From assembly GCF_039541795.1 (NCBI RefSeq), contig NZ_BAABGX010000001.1, positions 620,001 through 684,000 on the forward strand: a DNA stretch of 64,000 nt, written 5' to 3'. This DNA is from Nibribacter koreensis (GTDB taxonomy: Bacteria; Bacteroidota; Bacteroidia; Cytophagales; Hymenobacteraceae). Shown in pieces: positions 9,009 through 18,548 of this stretch. The first letter of the stretch is position 1. Every line of letters starts with the position of its first letter. The translations under genes and the position numbers were made by a program. The notes under the pieces are model-generated. The model was given only the letters and a program-made list of their open reading frames with translations. It was not told where the DNA came from and did no database searches.

Positions 9009-11748
9009 CGAAGAATTGGAAAACGAGAACAACTTAGAACTGGGCACTGAACTGGAGGGCGACGAGGCCATCCATGACATTACCTCGGTTTCTGGTTTGT
9101 ACGAGAACTGGTTTCTGGACTACGCCTCTTACGTAATCTTGGAGCGTGCCGTACCGGCGTTGGAGGATGGGTTCAAGCCCGTGCAGCGCCGCATAATGCA
9201 CGCCATGAAAGAAATGGACGACGGTCGCTTTAACAAAGTGGCCAACGTGATAGGGCAGACCATGCAGTACCACCCGCACGGTGACGCTTCTATTGGTGAT
9301 GCCATCGTGAACCTGGGTCAGAAAGACCTGCTCATAGAAACCCAGGGTAACTGGGGAGACGTGCGCACAGGTGACAGCGCGGCAGCGCCAAGGTACATTG
9401 AGGCGCGTCTCACCAAATTTGCGCTTGATGTAGTGTTCAATGCCCAGACTACGGAGTGGCAGTTGAGCTATGACGGTCGTAAGAATGAGCCGGTAACCTT
9501 GCCGGTGAAGTTCCCACTGTTGTTGGCGCAAGGGGTTGAAGGTATTGCGGTAGGTTTGTCTACCAAGATTATGCCGCACAACTTCAGGGAGTTGATTAAA
9601 GGCTCCATTGATGTGTTGAAAGGTCGTCAAACTACCTTGTTGCCAGATTTCCCGACGGGAGGCTTAGCTGACTTTACCAACTACAATGGCGGAGGAAGAG
9701 GCGGTAAAATCAGGTTGAGAGCTACCATTGAGAAGGTAGACAAGTCATTGCTGGTGATTAAGGATGTGCCGTATGGTACCACCACCACCGGCTTAATGGA
9801 TTCTATCGTTAAGGCCAGCGAGAACAACAAGATCAAAATCAAGAAGGTAGTTGACAATACGGCCGCCGCGGTAGAGATTCAGGTGCATATACCACCGGGG
9901 ATATCGCCTGACTTGACCATTGACGCGCTGTATGCCTTCACGGACTGTGAAGTTTCCATATCTCCTAATACCTGCGTCATCATTGAGGACAAGCCGCGCT
10001 TCTTGAACGTGGACGAGCTTCTGCGCATGTCTACCGTGAAAACCGTAAGGTTGCTGGAACGTGAGCTGGAGATTAGAATGGGCGAGTTGGAAGACAAATG
10101 GCACCAGTCTTCTCTTGAGAAAATTTTCATTGAGAACCGCATCTACCGTGACATTGAAGAATGTGAGACCTGGGAAGCGGTGTTGGAGGCCATTGACAAA
10201 GGCTTGGATCCATTCAAACCCATCTTACGCCGAGAGGTAACGCAAGAGGACATCATCCGCCTGACGGAGATTAAAATCAAGCGCATCTCTAAGTTTGACG
10301 CTTTCAAGGCAGATGAGTTCATTAAGAAGCTGGAGGACGAGATGGCTGAGGTGGCAGACAACCTTGCCAACCTGACCCGTTACGCCATCAGCTACTTTGA
10401 AGGTCTATTGGCTAAATACGGCAAAGGCAAAGAGCGCAAAACTCAGATTAGAACCTTTGACGTAGTGTCTGCCCAAAAGGTAGCCATTGCCAACCAGAAG
10501 CTGTACGTGAACCGCAAAGACGGCTTTGTGGGCTATGGCCTTAAAAAGGATGAGTTTGTCACTGACTGCTCAGACATGGACGACATCATAGCCATACGCA
10601 AAGACGGTAAGTTTGTGGTAACCAAGATTAGTGATAAGACCTTTGTGGGCAAGGACATCTTGTATACCGCCGTGTATAACAAGAATGATGAGCACATGGT
10701 CTACAACATGATCTATGTGGATGGTAAGACAGGCATAGCCTATGCCAAGCGCTTTGCCGTGACCTCCATTACCCGTGACAAGGAGTATGACCTGACCAAA
10801 GGCGAGAAGAACTCTAAGATCATCTACCTGACTGCCAACCCTAACTCTGAGTCAGAGTTGGTGAGCATTCAGTTACAACCGGCCAGCACCGCCCGCGTGA
10901 AGCAGTTTGACTTTGACTTTGCAGAGCTTTTGATTAAAGGCAAAGGCTCACAGGGCAATATTGTGACAAAATACCCCATCAAAAAGGTAACGCAGAAAGC
11001 GCTTGGTGAATCTACCCGTGGTGGACGCGAAATCTATTACGATGAGGTGATTGGCCGCTTGAACACAGAGAGTCGTGGTCGTTATTTGGGTAGCTTCAAC
11101 ACAGAGGACACCATTCTGGTCTTGTTCAAAGACGGTTCTTATGAATTAACGTCCTTTGATTTGACTAATCACTATGATGTGGCCAATATTGAAGCCATTC
11201 ATAAGTTTTCGCCAGATCTGGTAGTGTCTGCGGTGTATACAGAAGGCGAGACCAAGGTGACCTATGTAAAACGCTTCTTAATTGAAACTACCACGGTGGG
11301 CAAGCGCTTCACGTTCATCAGTGAGTCTAAGGGTTCTAAGCTGTTGGCGGCCTCAGTGGCTGCAGAGCCTAAAGCAGAAATCAAATTCCAACGAGACAAG
11401 AAGTCTGAGAAGGAAAGTGAGATTCTGTTGCTGAGCGACTTCATTGATGTGAAGGGTTGGCGCGCCATGGGCAACAAGCTAAACTACTTTAAAGTGTTTG
11501 GGGTGACCATTGCCAAGGAGGAGAAGATAGAAACCTTGAAGCCTAAAAATGGTACTAAAGCAATAAAAGCTGTAAAGGTAGAGCCAAAACTAGTAGAGAA
11601 AATTACTACCGGCTATGAGTCTGGACAGGAAATTAGCTTAGATATTTTGCCTTCAAAACCTGTTAATGAGATATCCGTAGAAAGTGAACAAACCGAGGAT
11701 ATGCCGGCTACCCCTAAAAAAGAGAAAAGACAGTTGAATCTATTTTAG
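9001..11748 (+). CDS. parC: DNA topoisomerase IV subunit A
   Basis: A 915-residue breakage-reunion subunit. The N-terminal core includes the quinolone-determining region (YHPHGDASIGDA near residues 90-101) and the catalytic tyrosine in APRYIEARL (Tyr132). A coiled-coil and tower region follow, then a C-terminal beta-pinwheel-like domain from about residue 500. The last about 85 residues are a poorly conserved linker (TLKPKNG to TPKKEKR) ending in QLNLF. That pentapeptide matches the form of a bacterial sliding-clamp-binding motif and lies at the very C-terminus. Coupled to parE by overlap. Confidence 0.95.
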   Translation: MLNEELENENNLELGTELEGDEAIHDITSVSGLYENWFLDYASYVILERAVPALEDGFKPVQRRIMHAMKEMDDGRFNKVANVIGQTMQYHPHGDASIGDAIVNLGQKDLLIETQGNWGDVRTGDSAAAPRYIEARLTKFALDVVFNAQTTEWQLSYDGRKNEPVTLPVKFPLLLAQGVEGIAVGLSTKIMPHNFRELIKGSIDVLKGRQTTLLPDFPTGGLADFTNYNGGGRGGKIRLRATIEKVDKSLLVIKDVPYGTTTTGLMDSIVKASENNKIKIKKVVDNTAAAVEIQVHIPPGISPDLTIDALYAFTDCEVSISPNTCVIIEDKPRFLNVDELLRMSTVKTVRLLERELEIRMGELEDKWHQSSLEKIFIENRIYRDIEECETWEAVLEAIDKGLDPFKPILRREVTQEDIIRLTEIKIKRISKFDAFKADEFIKKLEDEMAEVADNLANLTRYAISYFEGLLAKYGKGKERKTQIRTFDVVSAQKVAIANQKLYVNRKDGFVGYGLKKDEFVTDCSDMDDIIAIRKDGKFVVTKISDKTFVGKDILYTAVYNKNDEHMVYNMIYVDGKTGIAYAKRFAVTSITRDKEYDLTKGEKNSKIIYLTANPNSESELVSIQLQPASTARVKQFDFDFAELLIKGKGSQGNIVTKYPIKKVTQKALGESTRGGREIYYDEVIGRLNTESRGRYLGSFNTEDTILVLFKDGSYELTSFDLTNHYDVANIEAIHKFSPDLVVSAVYTEGETKVTYVKRFLIETTTVGKRFTFISESKGSKLLAASVAAEPKAEIKFQRDKKSEKESEILLLSDFIDVKGWRAMGNKLNYFKVFGVTIAKEEKIETLKPKNGTKAIKAVKVEPKLVEKITTGYESGQEISLDILPSKPVNEISVESEQTEDMPATPKKEKRQLNLF

Positions 11749-11809
11749 GAAATTTCAAAGAAAAGCCGTATATTACCCTTGAGTTGGACCCGCTATTTAC
11801 TTGAGGATC

Positions 11810-12595
11810 ATGACACACGTTGCACGGTACGTCTATTTGTTCACAATATGCATAAGCTTTCTGAGCCTGCCTGCCTTTGCCGGCGGTGTAGGCTCAGATC
11901 AGCTTTTGTGGGAGGCAAATCAACTGTTCAGAGAATTTAAGGACGCAGAGGCGTTAGAAAAATTTGAGCAGCTTATTAAAGAAGAACCCAATCATCAGGA
12001 AGCGCTTTGCAAAGCCACGGTGCTGAGCACCCGCATAGGTGGCAGATTTACAGATGACACCCGCAAAGGCCAGTACTTTGAAAAAGCCTTATCACTTTCT
12101 GCCAGGGCCGTTGGAGTAGACAGTACCAAAGCCGAAGCAAATTACGCCCGGGCGTTGGCCTTAGGGAGTATGTCACAGGTGAGCGGCATTAAGGACAGGT
12201 TAATTTACCTGGCAATCTCTAAGCGTTACATAGACAGAGCTTTGGCTATAGATGACAAGCATGCCGGTGCCTGGCACTTACAGGGGCGCTGGAGCTACAA
12301 GGTGGCCAACCTTACCTTTGCAGAGAAGGCGGCCAGTAAACTACTAGTAAGTTCTGGTGAGTTGCCCATTGCCTCTAATCAAGATGCGCTGAGTGCCATT
12401 ACTAAAGCCATTGCATTAGAACCATCTAATCTGCTTTACTATTTTGACTTGGCCCGCGTGCAAAAAGACGTTGACCTAAAGAGTGAATGCATAGAAACCT
12501 TGCAAAAAGCCTTAGATCAAAAATTAGTCACCACAGAAGATTTAGAAATAAGCAGAAGATGCAAATTGCTTTTGCAACAGATGCTTAAAGTCTAG
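11810..12595 (+). CDS. secreted TPR protein resembling regulator of microtubule dynamics (RMD) family
   Basis: I choose the ATG at 11810 rather than an upstream TTG because it starts a good Sec signal peptide (core LFTICISFLSLPAFA). The mature protein of about 240 residues is made of TPR-like helical pairs. The stretch with ALGSMSQVSGIKDRL, KRYIDRALAIDDKHAGAWHLQGRW (in part) and YKVANLTFAEKAA matches the pattern of RMD-like TPR proteins, known in eukaryotes and many bacteria. Role unknown, probably a periplasmic scaffold. It follows parC by about 60 bases and ends at a strong terminator. Confidence 0.82.
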   Translation: MTHVARYVYLFTICISFLSLPAFAGGVGSDQLLWEANQLFREFKDAEALEKFEQLIKEEPNHQEALCKATVLSTRIGGRFTDDTRKGQYFEKALSLSARAVGVDSTKAEANYARALALGSMSQVSGIKDRLIYLAISKRYIDRALAIDDKHAGAWHLQGRWSYKVANLTFAEKAASKLLVSSGELPIASNQDALSAITKAIALEPSNLLYYFDLARVQKDVDLKSECIETLQKALDQKLVTTEDLEISRRCKLLLQQMLKV

Positions 12596-12612
12596 CACTA
12601 AATCATAACTAC

Positions 12613-12650
12613 AACAGAAAAGGCTCCGTTATTCCGGGGCCTTTTCTGTT
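12613..12650 (+). terminator. intrinsic terminator after the RMD-like gene
   Basis: AACAGAAAAGG pairs with CCTTTTCTGTT around a GC-rich inner stem (CTCCG/CGGGG-like). It lies 18 bases after the stop codon. Confidence 0.8.
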
Positions 12651-12835
12651 GGGGCCTTCCTGGCTCTAAATTAAAAGGGTGGACGGAGTAGGGGGAAAGG
12701 GTAATTGGCTGTCTAGCATTTAATAACGGGGCAAGGCCTTAATGTAAATTCTTTTTAATAGGCAGCTGCATTATTATTGATTACCTAGAAATAAAAAACT
12801 ATATTTTCATATATTCGTTTTCCAAACCCTTATTT

Positions 12836-15307
12836 GTGAGAAAAAGCTTACTGCTCTTTTTACTTTTCATAAAGGCGTTGCATCTCTTTGCCCAAACCGT
12901 TCCCCTCTCTGGCAAAGTGGTAGACTCTGAAACCTTGAAACCCCTTGACTTTGTAACGGTTCAGCCGCACAAGGCCAAGGTTCCTGTGTTTACAGATGAG
13001 GCCGGTAACTATATTCTCAAACAGTACCAAGAGGGTGACAAGGTTTCCTTTACCTTACTAGGGTATGGCCAAGTCACCAAGACCGTAAAAGAACTAAAGC
13101 TTCAAGGCAACATTTCATTAATTCGCCAAAGCTTTACGCTGCAAGAGGTGGTCATTGGGCCTCAGGAAAACCCTGCTTTTAAGATTGTAAGAGCAGCCGC
13201 CCGCAAAAAAGAACAGTACCTACCTGAAAACCAGAAGGCCATGGAGTTTGAGACCTATTCTCTCATGAAGGGCAGCATTCTGGAGAGCGAGGCCAAAGAT
13301 AAAAAACGCAAGTTCTCTAAGCGCTTCGCGCCTTACCTGGACAGCCTGATGGTAGGCAGTGACCAGAACAGGCTAGCATCCTTGCCCATCTTCCAGTCAG
13401 AGACGGTCAAGCACAACTATTTCATCAAGGATCCTAAAAAGAACAAGGAAGTCCTAAAGGCCAGCAAGGTAGTGGGCGTTGGCATAGAGAAAGAAGCCCA
13501 GATTGCCCAGTTGTTAAATGCGCAGGCTGAGCATTTCTCCTTCAACCAGAACTATGTGCGCATGTTTGACAAGGACTTTGTCAGTCCAATTGCCAGCGGC
13601 TGGGCAAACTACTATGACTATGACCTGGAAGACAGCGTAGAGACGGCCACTGGTAAAGTCTACAAGCTAAAAATCTTGCCCAAGCGCCCGCAAGATCTTA
13701 CGTTTAGCGGCACCATGTGGATAGCAGACGGTACGTTTGCCCTGCGCCGCATAGAAGTTAAGATGAACCCTGCCGTTAAACTGAATTTCATCACAGATCT
13801 GCGCATTACACAGGTATGGGAGGACGGTGACCAAACCCTGTTGCCAATTTCAAGCAAAAGAAAGTTTCAGTTGTCTGGGTTACCGGGTACTGAGGTGAGG
13901 CTTTTTGTAGAATCTGCAACACATTATAGAAACCTGGTCCTCAATCAGCCTAAAGAAGCAGACTTCTTTGACAATACCCACGTCATGGGCGATTCTGTAT
14001 TAAAGTATAAAGAGGATTTCTGGCTGGCGGCGCGCCCTGAGAGTTTTTCGCCCCAAGACCTGAAACGCGTAGAATCCATTGCCCAAATCAACAAGCTTCC
14101 CGAAATCCAAAGCACGGTCAAGCTGATACGCGTAATTGTAGAGGGGCACCTGCCCCTCAATGACAAACTGGAATGGGGTCCAATTTTTGGCACATACGTG
14201 TTTAATAACATAGAAGGCCACCGGTTCCAATTAGGAGCCAGGACCACAGAGGCTTTCCATAAGAACTGGATCTTAAACGGGTATGCAGGGTACGGGACAA
14301 GAGACAAGTCTCTCAAAGGCCTCATGAACATACGGTACGTGGCAGACCGGGAACGCTGGACGGAGTGGGGAGCCAGTTACCTCAATGACGTAGGCCCGGC
14401 GGCCATGGACCTGAACAATACTAGGGTCAACAGCTTATTCTATTCGGCGTTTAGATGGGGCGAAATGAATTTCCCATATAAGCAGGAACGCATGCAGTTG
14501 TGGGCAGAACGGGAGTGGGTGCAGTTCTTCTCCCAGCGCATCACCCTGCGTCATACCAAACACACGCCTGCCTTTTACTCATCACCTGTTTCTGAAGGAC
14601 AATTTGAGCAGTTTGGCAAGTTTAGAACCACAGACGTCATCATCAACCTCCAGTACACCCCTAACCGCAAAACTCTCATCCGGCACTGGGATAAGATTGG
14701 CATTTCTAATTCAAATGCCCCGGTGATAGGGCTGGAGGTGTCACTGGGAATGGACGGGGTGCTCAACTCAGACATCAGTTACCAGCAGGTGGCGCTTTCG
14801 GTGGAGCAACGCATAAGAGCCGGGGTGCTAGGGTATGGCCGTTATTATTTTAGGGCAGAGAAAACATTTGGCCAGGTGCCATTGCCTTTGTTGCAGGTGC
14901 CGGTAGGCAATGAAACGCCTTTCTTTATTTTGCATGGTTACAACCTAATGCCGTTCTTTTCTTTTGCCAATGACCAAATGGTGTCCTTGCGTTATGACCA
15001 TCACTTTGAGGGCGCCCTTTCGCTTACCAACCGCATTCCATTGCTCAAGAAAACCCGAGCTCGTCTGGTGGCTGGAGGGGCCATGATGATGGGTAGTTTA
15101 TCTGAAAAGAACCAATCTAATACAATGGAGGGAGACCCCAATTTTGGCAACTTTAAGGGACTGGACAGAGACCCGTACGCAGAGGTGAATGTGGGCCTGA
15201 AGAACCTCTTCCAGTTGGTGCGGGTAGACTTGGTGCACCGCCTTACCTACAAGCAATTAGACATGCCGGCTTGGGGCGTGCGTATGTCCATCTCCGTAAA
15301 TCCGTAG
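12836..15307 (+). CDS. DUF5686 / carboxypeptidase-regulatory-like outer-membrane protein
   Basis: An 823-residue envelope protein starting at GTG with a signal peptide (LLLFLLFIKALHLFA-QT). Residues 22-100 are the CarboxypepD_reg-like beta-sandwich typical of Bacteroidota surface proteins (LSGKVVDSETLKPLDFVTV, then DEAGNYIL). The remainder matches DUF5686: a long middle region (FETYSLMKG, then GTMWIADGTFALRRIEVKM) and a C-terminal portion rich in alternating aromatic beta strands, probably a barrel. There is no TonB-dependent plug. Function unknown, inferred to be outer-membrane structural or transport-related. It stands alone between terminator 12613 and repeat 15311. Confidence 0.88.
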   Translation: MRKSLLLFLLFIKALHLFAQTVPLSGKVVDSETLKPLDFVTVQPHKAKVPVFTDEAGNYILKQYQEGDKVSFTLLGYGQVTKTVKELKLQGNISLIRQSFTLQEVVIGPQENPAFKIVRAAARKKEQYLPENQKAMEFETYSLMKGSILESEAKDKKRKFSKRFAPYLDSLMVGSDQNRLASLPIFQSETVKHNYFIKDPKKNKEVLKASKVVGVGIEKEAQIAQLLNAQAEHFSFNQNYVRMFDKDFVSPIASGWANYYDYDLEDSVETATGKVYKLKILPKRPQDLTFSGTMWIADGTFALRRIEVKMNPAVKLNFITDLRITQVWEDGDQTLLPISSKRKFQLSGLPGTEVRLFVESATHYRNLVLNQPKEADFFDNTHVMGDSVLKYKEDFWLAARPESFSPQDLKRVESIAQINKLPEIQSTVKLIRVIVEGHLPLNDKLEWGPIFGTYVFNNIEGHRFQLGARTTEAFHKNWILNGYAGYGTRDKSLKGLMNIRYVADRERWTEWGASYLNDVGPAAMDLNNTRVNSLFYSAFRWGEMNFPYKQERMQLWAEREWVQFFSQRITLRHTKHTPAFYSSPVSEGQFEQFGKFRTTDVIINLQYTPNRKTLIRHWDKIGISNSNAPVIGLEVSLGMDGVLNSDISYQQVALSVEQRIRAGVLGYGRYYFRAEKTFGQVPLPLLQVPVGNETPFFILHGYNLMPFFSFANDQMVSLRYDHHFEGALSLTNRIPLLKKTRARLVAGGAMMMGSLSEKNQSNTMEGDPNFGNFKGLDRDPYAEVNVGLKNLFQLVRVDLVHRLTYKQLDMPAWGVRMSISVNP

Positions 15308-15310
15308 GGT

Positions 15311-15348
15311 CGTTTTTTGGCTGTTTTCCAGAAAATAGGCCAAAAACC
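15311..15348. repeat. 38-bp palindrome copy (34/38)
   Basis: It starts four bases after the DUF5686 stop codon, between tandem genes. A TAAATTTG box (15363-15370) lies 15 bases further on, so the element sits where the upstream part of the next promoter would be. Confidence 0.95.
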
Positions 15349-15362
15349 AAAATCTGCTTCCT

Positions 15363-15370
15363 TAAATTTG
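15363..15370 (+). promoter_or_regulatory. candidate -7 box of the TPR lipoprotein gene
   Basis: TAAATTTG matches the Bacteroidota -7 consensus TAnnTTTG and lies 38 bases before the chosen start codon. No TTTG is found 19 bases upstream; that position is occupied by the end of the palindrome. Confidence 0.4.
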
Positions 15371-15407
15371 TGTACCTTCACCTAGGTTTTATCACTTGAG
15401 TCCATTC

Positions 15408-16478
15408 ATGCGCGGATTTTTCCAGCTACTTTTTCTTTTAGGTATTTTAGGAGTGACGGGCTGTAGCCAGGAGAAACGGCAGGAACGGATGTTCTCTCCC
15501 AAGCGCGTCAACAGTTCTACTTCCGTCCAGATCAATGAGATTACCAGAGCCATCAGTCAAGGCAATGAACAGCCAGAATGGTATGTAAAACGCGCCAAGC
15601 TCTACCTCTCCATCAACAAAGAATCACAAGCCTTAGCTGATTTGAACACCGCCTTAGAAGAAGATCCTTCCTTAGGCGAGGCTTATTTTCTTAAGGCCAA
15701 GATTCTGGTGGCCAGACAACAGTACCAGGAGTCCATGAAGCACATGATGCAGGCCAAGGAGTTCAATTACTACACACCAGAATCTGAAGCTATCTTAGCT
15801 GAGACCTATGTGGGCCTGAAGCAGTATGAACGGGCCTTGTCACATAGTAGCAAAGCAGTGCAGTTAAGCCCTGGCGAGGCCAAGTTTTACGTCTTGTTAG
15901 CCAAAGCCCAGTCGGGTACGGGAGATACGGTACGGGCAATTTCCAACTTAGGCAAGGCTTTACAACGAGATTCAGTCTCTCTTCCAGCTTACCGTGAACT
16001 GTCGGCTATCTACACGGCCCAGAAGCGGTTTGAGGAAGCCTATCCTATGGTAAACGCCGGCGTAAAGCAACAGCCTAAAGACGCGTTCTGGTGGAGACAA
16101 CTTGGGCAGTACTTTATGGCGTATAGCCTAACAGATACGGCCATGGCCTGCTTTACACGGTCTGTTAATTTTGAGCCCAATCAACCCGCCGGATATCTGG
16201 GACTGGCGCAGGCCTGGTTTAAGAAGCGTCAATACAGCATTGCCTTAGAGAACCTGGTCAAGGCCCAGGAACTAGGGGCGCCCTTGAATGAGGAGAACCG
16301 GTTTCTGCTGGCCAGAAGCTATGAGTATACCGGGCTGCGCGAGTTGGCCAAGAGCCATTACGCTTTTTTAGCAAGAAAATATCCGCAAAACCCGCGTTAT
16401 ATGGTAGCTTTGCGAAAGTTGCAAACGCCTATAAGACGTCCAACTATAGATACGTTAAGCACAAATTCGGTTTTTTAG
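15408..16478 (+). CDS. TPR-repeat lipoprotein
   Basis: About 356 residues. The ATG at 15408 is preferred over a TTG 12 bases upstream because it opens the signal peptide directly (RGFFQLLFLLGILG with lipobox GVTGC). Seven or eight tetratricopeptide repeats follow (for example PEWYVKRAKLYLSINKESQ region, then ALADLNTALEEDPSLGEAYF), covering almost the whole mature protein. It is probably an envelope scaffold; partners are unknown. The last codons and stop lie inside a degenerate copy of the palindrome repeat (16469-16506), so the repeat contributes the C-terminal residues. Confidence 0.88.
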   Translation: MRGFFQLLFLLGILGVTGCSQEKRQERMFSPKRVNSSTSVQINEITRAISQGNEQPEWYVKRAKLYLSINKESQALADLNTALEEDPSLGEAYFLKAKILVARQQYQESMKHMMQAKEFNYYTPESEAILAETYVGLKQYERALSHSSKAVQLSPGEAKFYVLLAKAQSGTGDTVRAISNLGKALQRDSVSLPAYRELSAIYTAQKRFEEAYPMVNAGVKQQPKDAFWWRQLGQYFMAYSLTDTAMACFTRSVNFEPNQPAGYLGLAQAWFKKRQYSIALENLVKAQELGAPLNEENRFLLARSYEYTGLRELAKSHYAFLARKYPQNPRYMVALRKLQTPIRRPTIDTLSTNSVF

Positions 16479-16506
16479 TTAATTTCACTAAAACAAGCTA
16501 AAAACG
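16469..16506. repeat. degenerate 38-bp palindrome copy overlapping a stop codon (26/38)
   Basis: The T-run of the left arm encodes the last Phe and part of the TAG stop of the TPR lipoprotein gene; the right arm (AAAACAAGCTAAAAACG) lies in the spacer before thrS. It is the most diverged of the junction copies. Confidence 0.7.
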
Positions 16507-16530
16507 AAGAAGCATTTTCTTTTAGACCAT

Positions 16531-18465
16531 ATGATCAATATTACCTTACCAGACGGCTCTGTCCGTGAGTTTCAGGAAGGGGTGACTGGCATTGAGATAG
16601 CCGCCTCAATTAGTGAAGGGTTAGCCCGCAACGTACTGGCCGCCAAAGTGAACGGCCAAGTCTGGGATTTGACGCGTCCTATCACGCAAGACGCTGCCGT
16701 ACAGCTGCTCACCTGGAACGATGATGAAGGTAAGTCTACCTACTGGCACTCCTCGGCCCACTTGCTAGCCGAGGCCATAGAAGCCTTGTACCCAGACGTG
16801 AAGTTTGGCATTGGGCCTCCTATTGAGAATGGTTTCTACTATGACATTGACCTAGGCGACAGAACCCTCTCCCAAGAGGAGTTTCCGGCCATTGAGCAGA
16901 AGATGCTGGAGCTGGCCCGCCAGAAAAGCGAGTTTGTGCGCCGCGAGGTAAGCAAAGAAGAAGCCGTGGCTTACTTCACGCAAAAAGATGATAAATATAA
17001 GCTGGACCTGCTGGAAGGTTTAGAGGATGGCACCATCACCTTCTACTCGCAAGGTAACTTTGTAGACCTTTGCCGTGGGCCGCACATTCCCAACACAGGT
17101 TTTATCAAAGCCGCTAAGCTTATGAACGTGGCCGGTGCCTACTGGCGCGGCGATGAGAAGAGCAAGCAGCTGACCCGCGTGTACGCCATCACGTTCCCTA
17201 AGCAGAAAGACCTAACCGAGTACCTGGAGCGTCTGGAAGAAGCCAAGCGCCGCGACCACCGCAAGCTGGGCAAAGAAATGGAGCTGTTTGCGTTCTCTGA
17301 GAAGGTAGGCATGGGCTTACCGTTGTGGTTGCCTAAAGGCACCATGCTGCGCGAGCGCCTGGAGAACTTCATGCGCAAGGCCCAGATGAGAGCGGGCTAT
17401 CAGCCAGTGGTTACGCCGCATATTGGATCCAAAGAATTATATGTGACCTCTGGTCACTATGAGAAATACGGCGCAGACTCGTTCCAGCCCATCAAGACGC
17501 CTAATGAGAACGAGGAGTTCTTCTTAAAGCCCATGAACTGTCCGCACCATTGTGAGATCTACAAGACCCGTCCGCGGTCTTATAAAGAGCTCCCAGTGCG
17601 GCTAGCCGAGTTTGGAACCGTTTACCGCTACGAGCAAAGCGGGGAGTTACATGGTCTAACCAGAGTGAGAGGCTTTACCCAGGATGACGCACACATCTTC
17701 TGTCGTCCTGACCAGGTAAAGGAAGAATTCACCAAAGTAATTGACCTGGTGTTGTATGTATTCAAGGCCTTGGGCTTTGAGAACTATACCGCCCAGATCT
17801 CCTTGCGTGACCCAGAAAACAAAGCCAAGTACATTGGTTCTGATGATCTTTGGGAGAAAGCAGAGAGCGCCATCATAGAAGCCGCCACTGAAAAAGGCCT
17901 GCCCACGGTAACAGAACTAGGCGAAGCTGCGTTCTATGGACCTAAGCTGGACTTCATGGTGAAAGACGCCTTAGGCCGCAAGTGGCAGTTGGGAACCATT
18001 CAGGTAGACTACAACCTACCGGAGCGCTTCCAGTTGGAATACATAGGCGCTGATAATGAGAAGCACCGTCCAGTGATGATTCACCGGGCCCCGTTTGGTT
18101 CTTTGGAGCGTTTTGTGGCCGTATTGATTGAGCACTGCGCCGGTAATTTCCCGCTGTGGTTGAGCCCAGACCAAGTGGCCGTACTGCCAATCTCTGAGAA
18201 GTACCATGACTATGCCCAGAAGGTGTATGCCATCTTGCAAGACCAGGACATACGCGGTTACATTGACTCTCGTGATGAGAAGATTGGCCGTAAGATCAGA
18301 GACGCCGAAGTGAGCAAAGTACCATACATGATCATTGTAGGGGAGAAGGAGCAGGAGAATGAAATCATTGCCGTGCGTAAACATGGGTATGGTGACATGG
18401 GCAGCATGCGCGTAGACGCGTTTATTGAGAACTTTAGAGCGGTTCTGGCAGAAATGCTGAACTAA
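16531..18465 (+). CDS. thrS: threonyl-tRNA synthetase
   Basis: Charges tRNA-Thr in the cytoplasm. The 644 residues show the full bacterial order: a TGS domain (1-62), an editing domain with HSSAHLLAEA near residue 72 and GNFVDLCRGPH near 175, and a class II catalytic core with MNCPHHCEIY, the YRYEQSGELHGLTRVRGFTQDDAH block in parts (motif 2) and HRAPFGSLERF (motif 3). A C-terminal anticodon-binding domain begins about residue 545. It heads the conserved thrS-infC-rpmI-rplT cluster. No T-box leader or threonine-rich leader peptide was found upstream. Confidence 0.96.
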   Translation: MINITLPDGSVREFQEGVTGIEIAASISEGLARNVLAAKVNGQVWDLTRPITQDAAVQLLTWNDDEGKSTYWHSSAHLLAEAIEALYPDVKFGIGPPIENGFYYDIDLGDRTLSQEEFPAIEQKMLELARQKSEFVRREVSKEEAVAYFTQKDDKYKLDLLEGLEDGTITFYSQGNFVDLCRGPHIPNTGFIKAAKLMNVAGAYWRGDEKSKQLTRVYAITFPKQKDLTEYLERLEEAKRRDHRKLGKEMELFAFSEKVGMGLPLWLPKGTMLRERLENFMRKAQMRAGYQPVVTPHIGSKELYVTSGHYEKYGADSFQPIKTPNENEEFFLKPMNCPHHCEIYKTRPRSYKELPVRLAEFGTVYRYEQSGELHGLTRVRGFTQDDAHIFCRPDQVKEEFTKVIDLVLYVFKALGFENYTAQISLRDPENKAKYIGSDDLWEKAESAIIEAATEKGLPTVTELGEAAFYGPKLDFMVKDALGRKWQLGTIQVDYNLPERFQLEYIGADNEKHRPVMIHRAPFGSLERFVAVLIEHCAGNFPLWLSPDQVAVLPISEKYHDYAQKVYAILQDQDIRGYIDSRDEKIGRKIRDAEVSKVPYMIIVGEKEQENEIIAVRKHGYGDMGSMRVDAFIENFRAVLAEMLN

Positions 18466-18535
18466 AAAGAAAAAATACTTTTATTTTACAGGGTAAAACG
18501 CGATATTCGCACCCTGATTGTGAAACCTTAAATTT

Positions 18536-18541
18536 AGGAGG
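18536..18541 (+). promoter_or_regulatory. strong Shine-Dalgarno sequence of infC
   Basis: A perfect AGGAGG, extended by T, ends seven bases before the ATT start codon of infC. Such a site is unusual in this window, where most starts have no recognisable Shine-Dalgarno sequence, and it supports the non-canonical start. Confidence 0.85.
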
Positions 18542-18548
18542 TACAACT

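Noticed and set aside
9034..9630. A 198-codon minus-strand frame opposite the start of parC
   Set aside because: It is a shadow of conserved ParC sequence, including the active-site tyrosine region.
16507..16530. A T-box or leader peptide in front of thrS
   Set aside because: Only 52 bases separate thrS from the upstream stop, half of them palindrome, and no Thr-rich frame or T-box element is visible.
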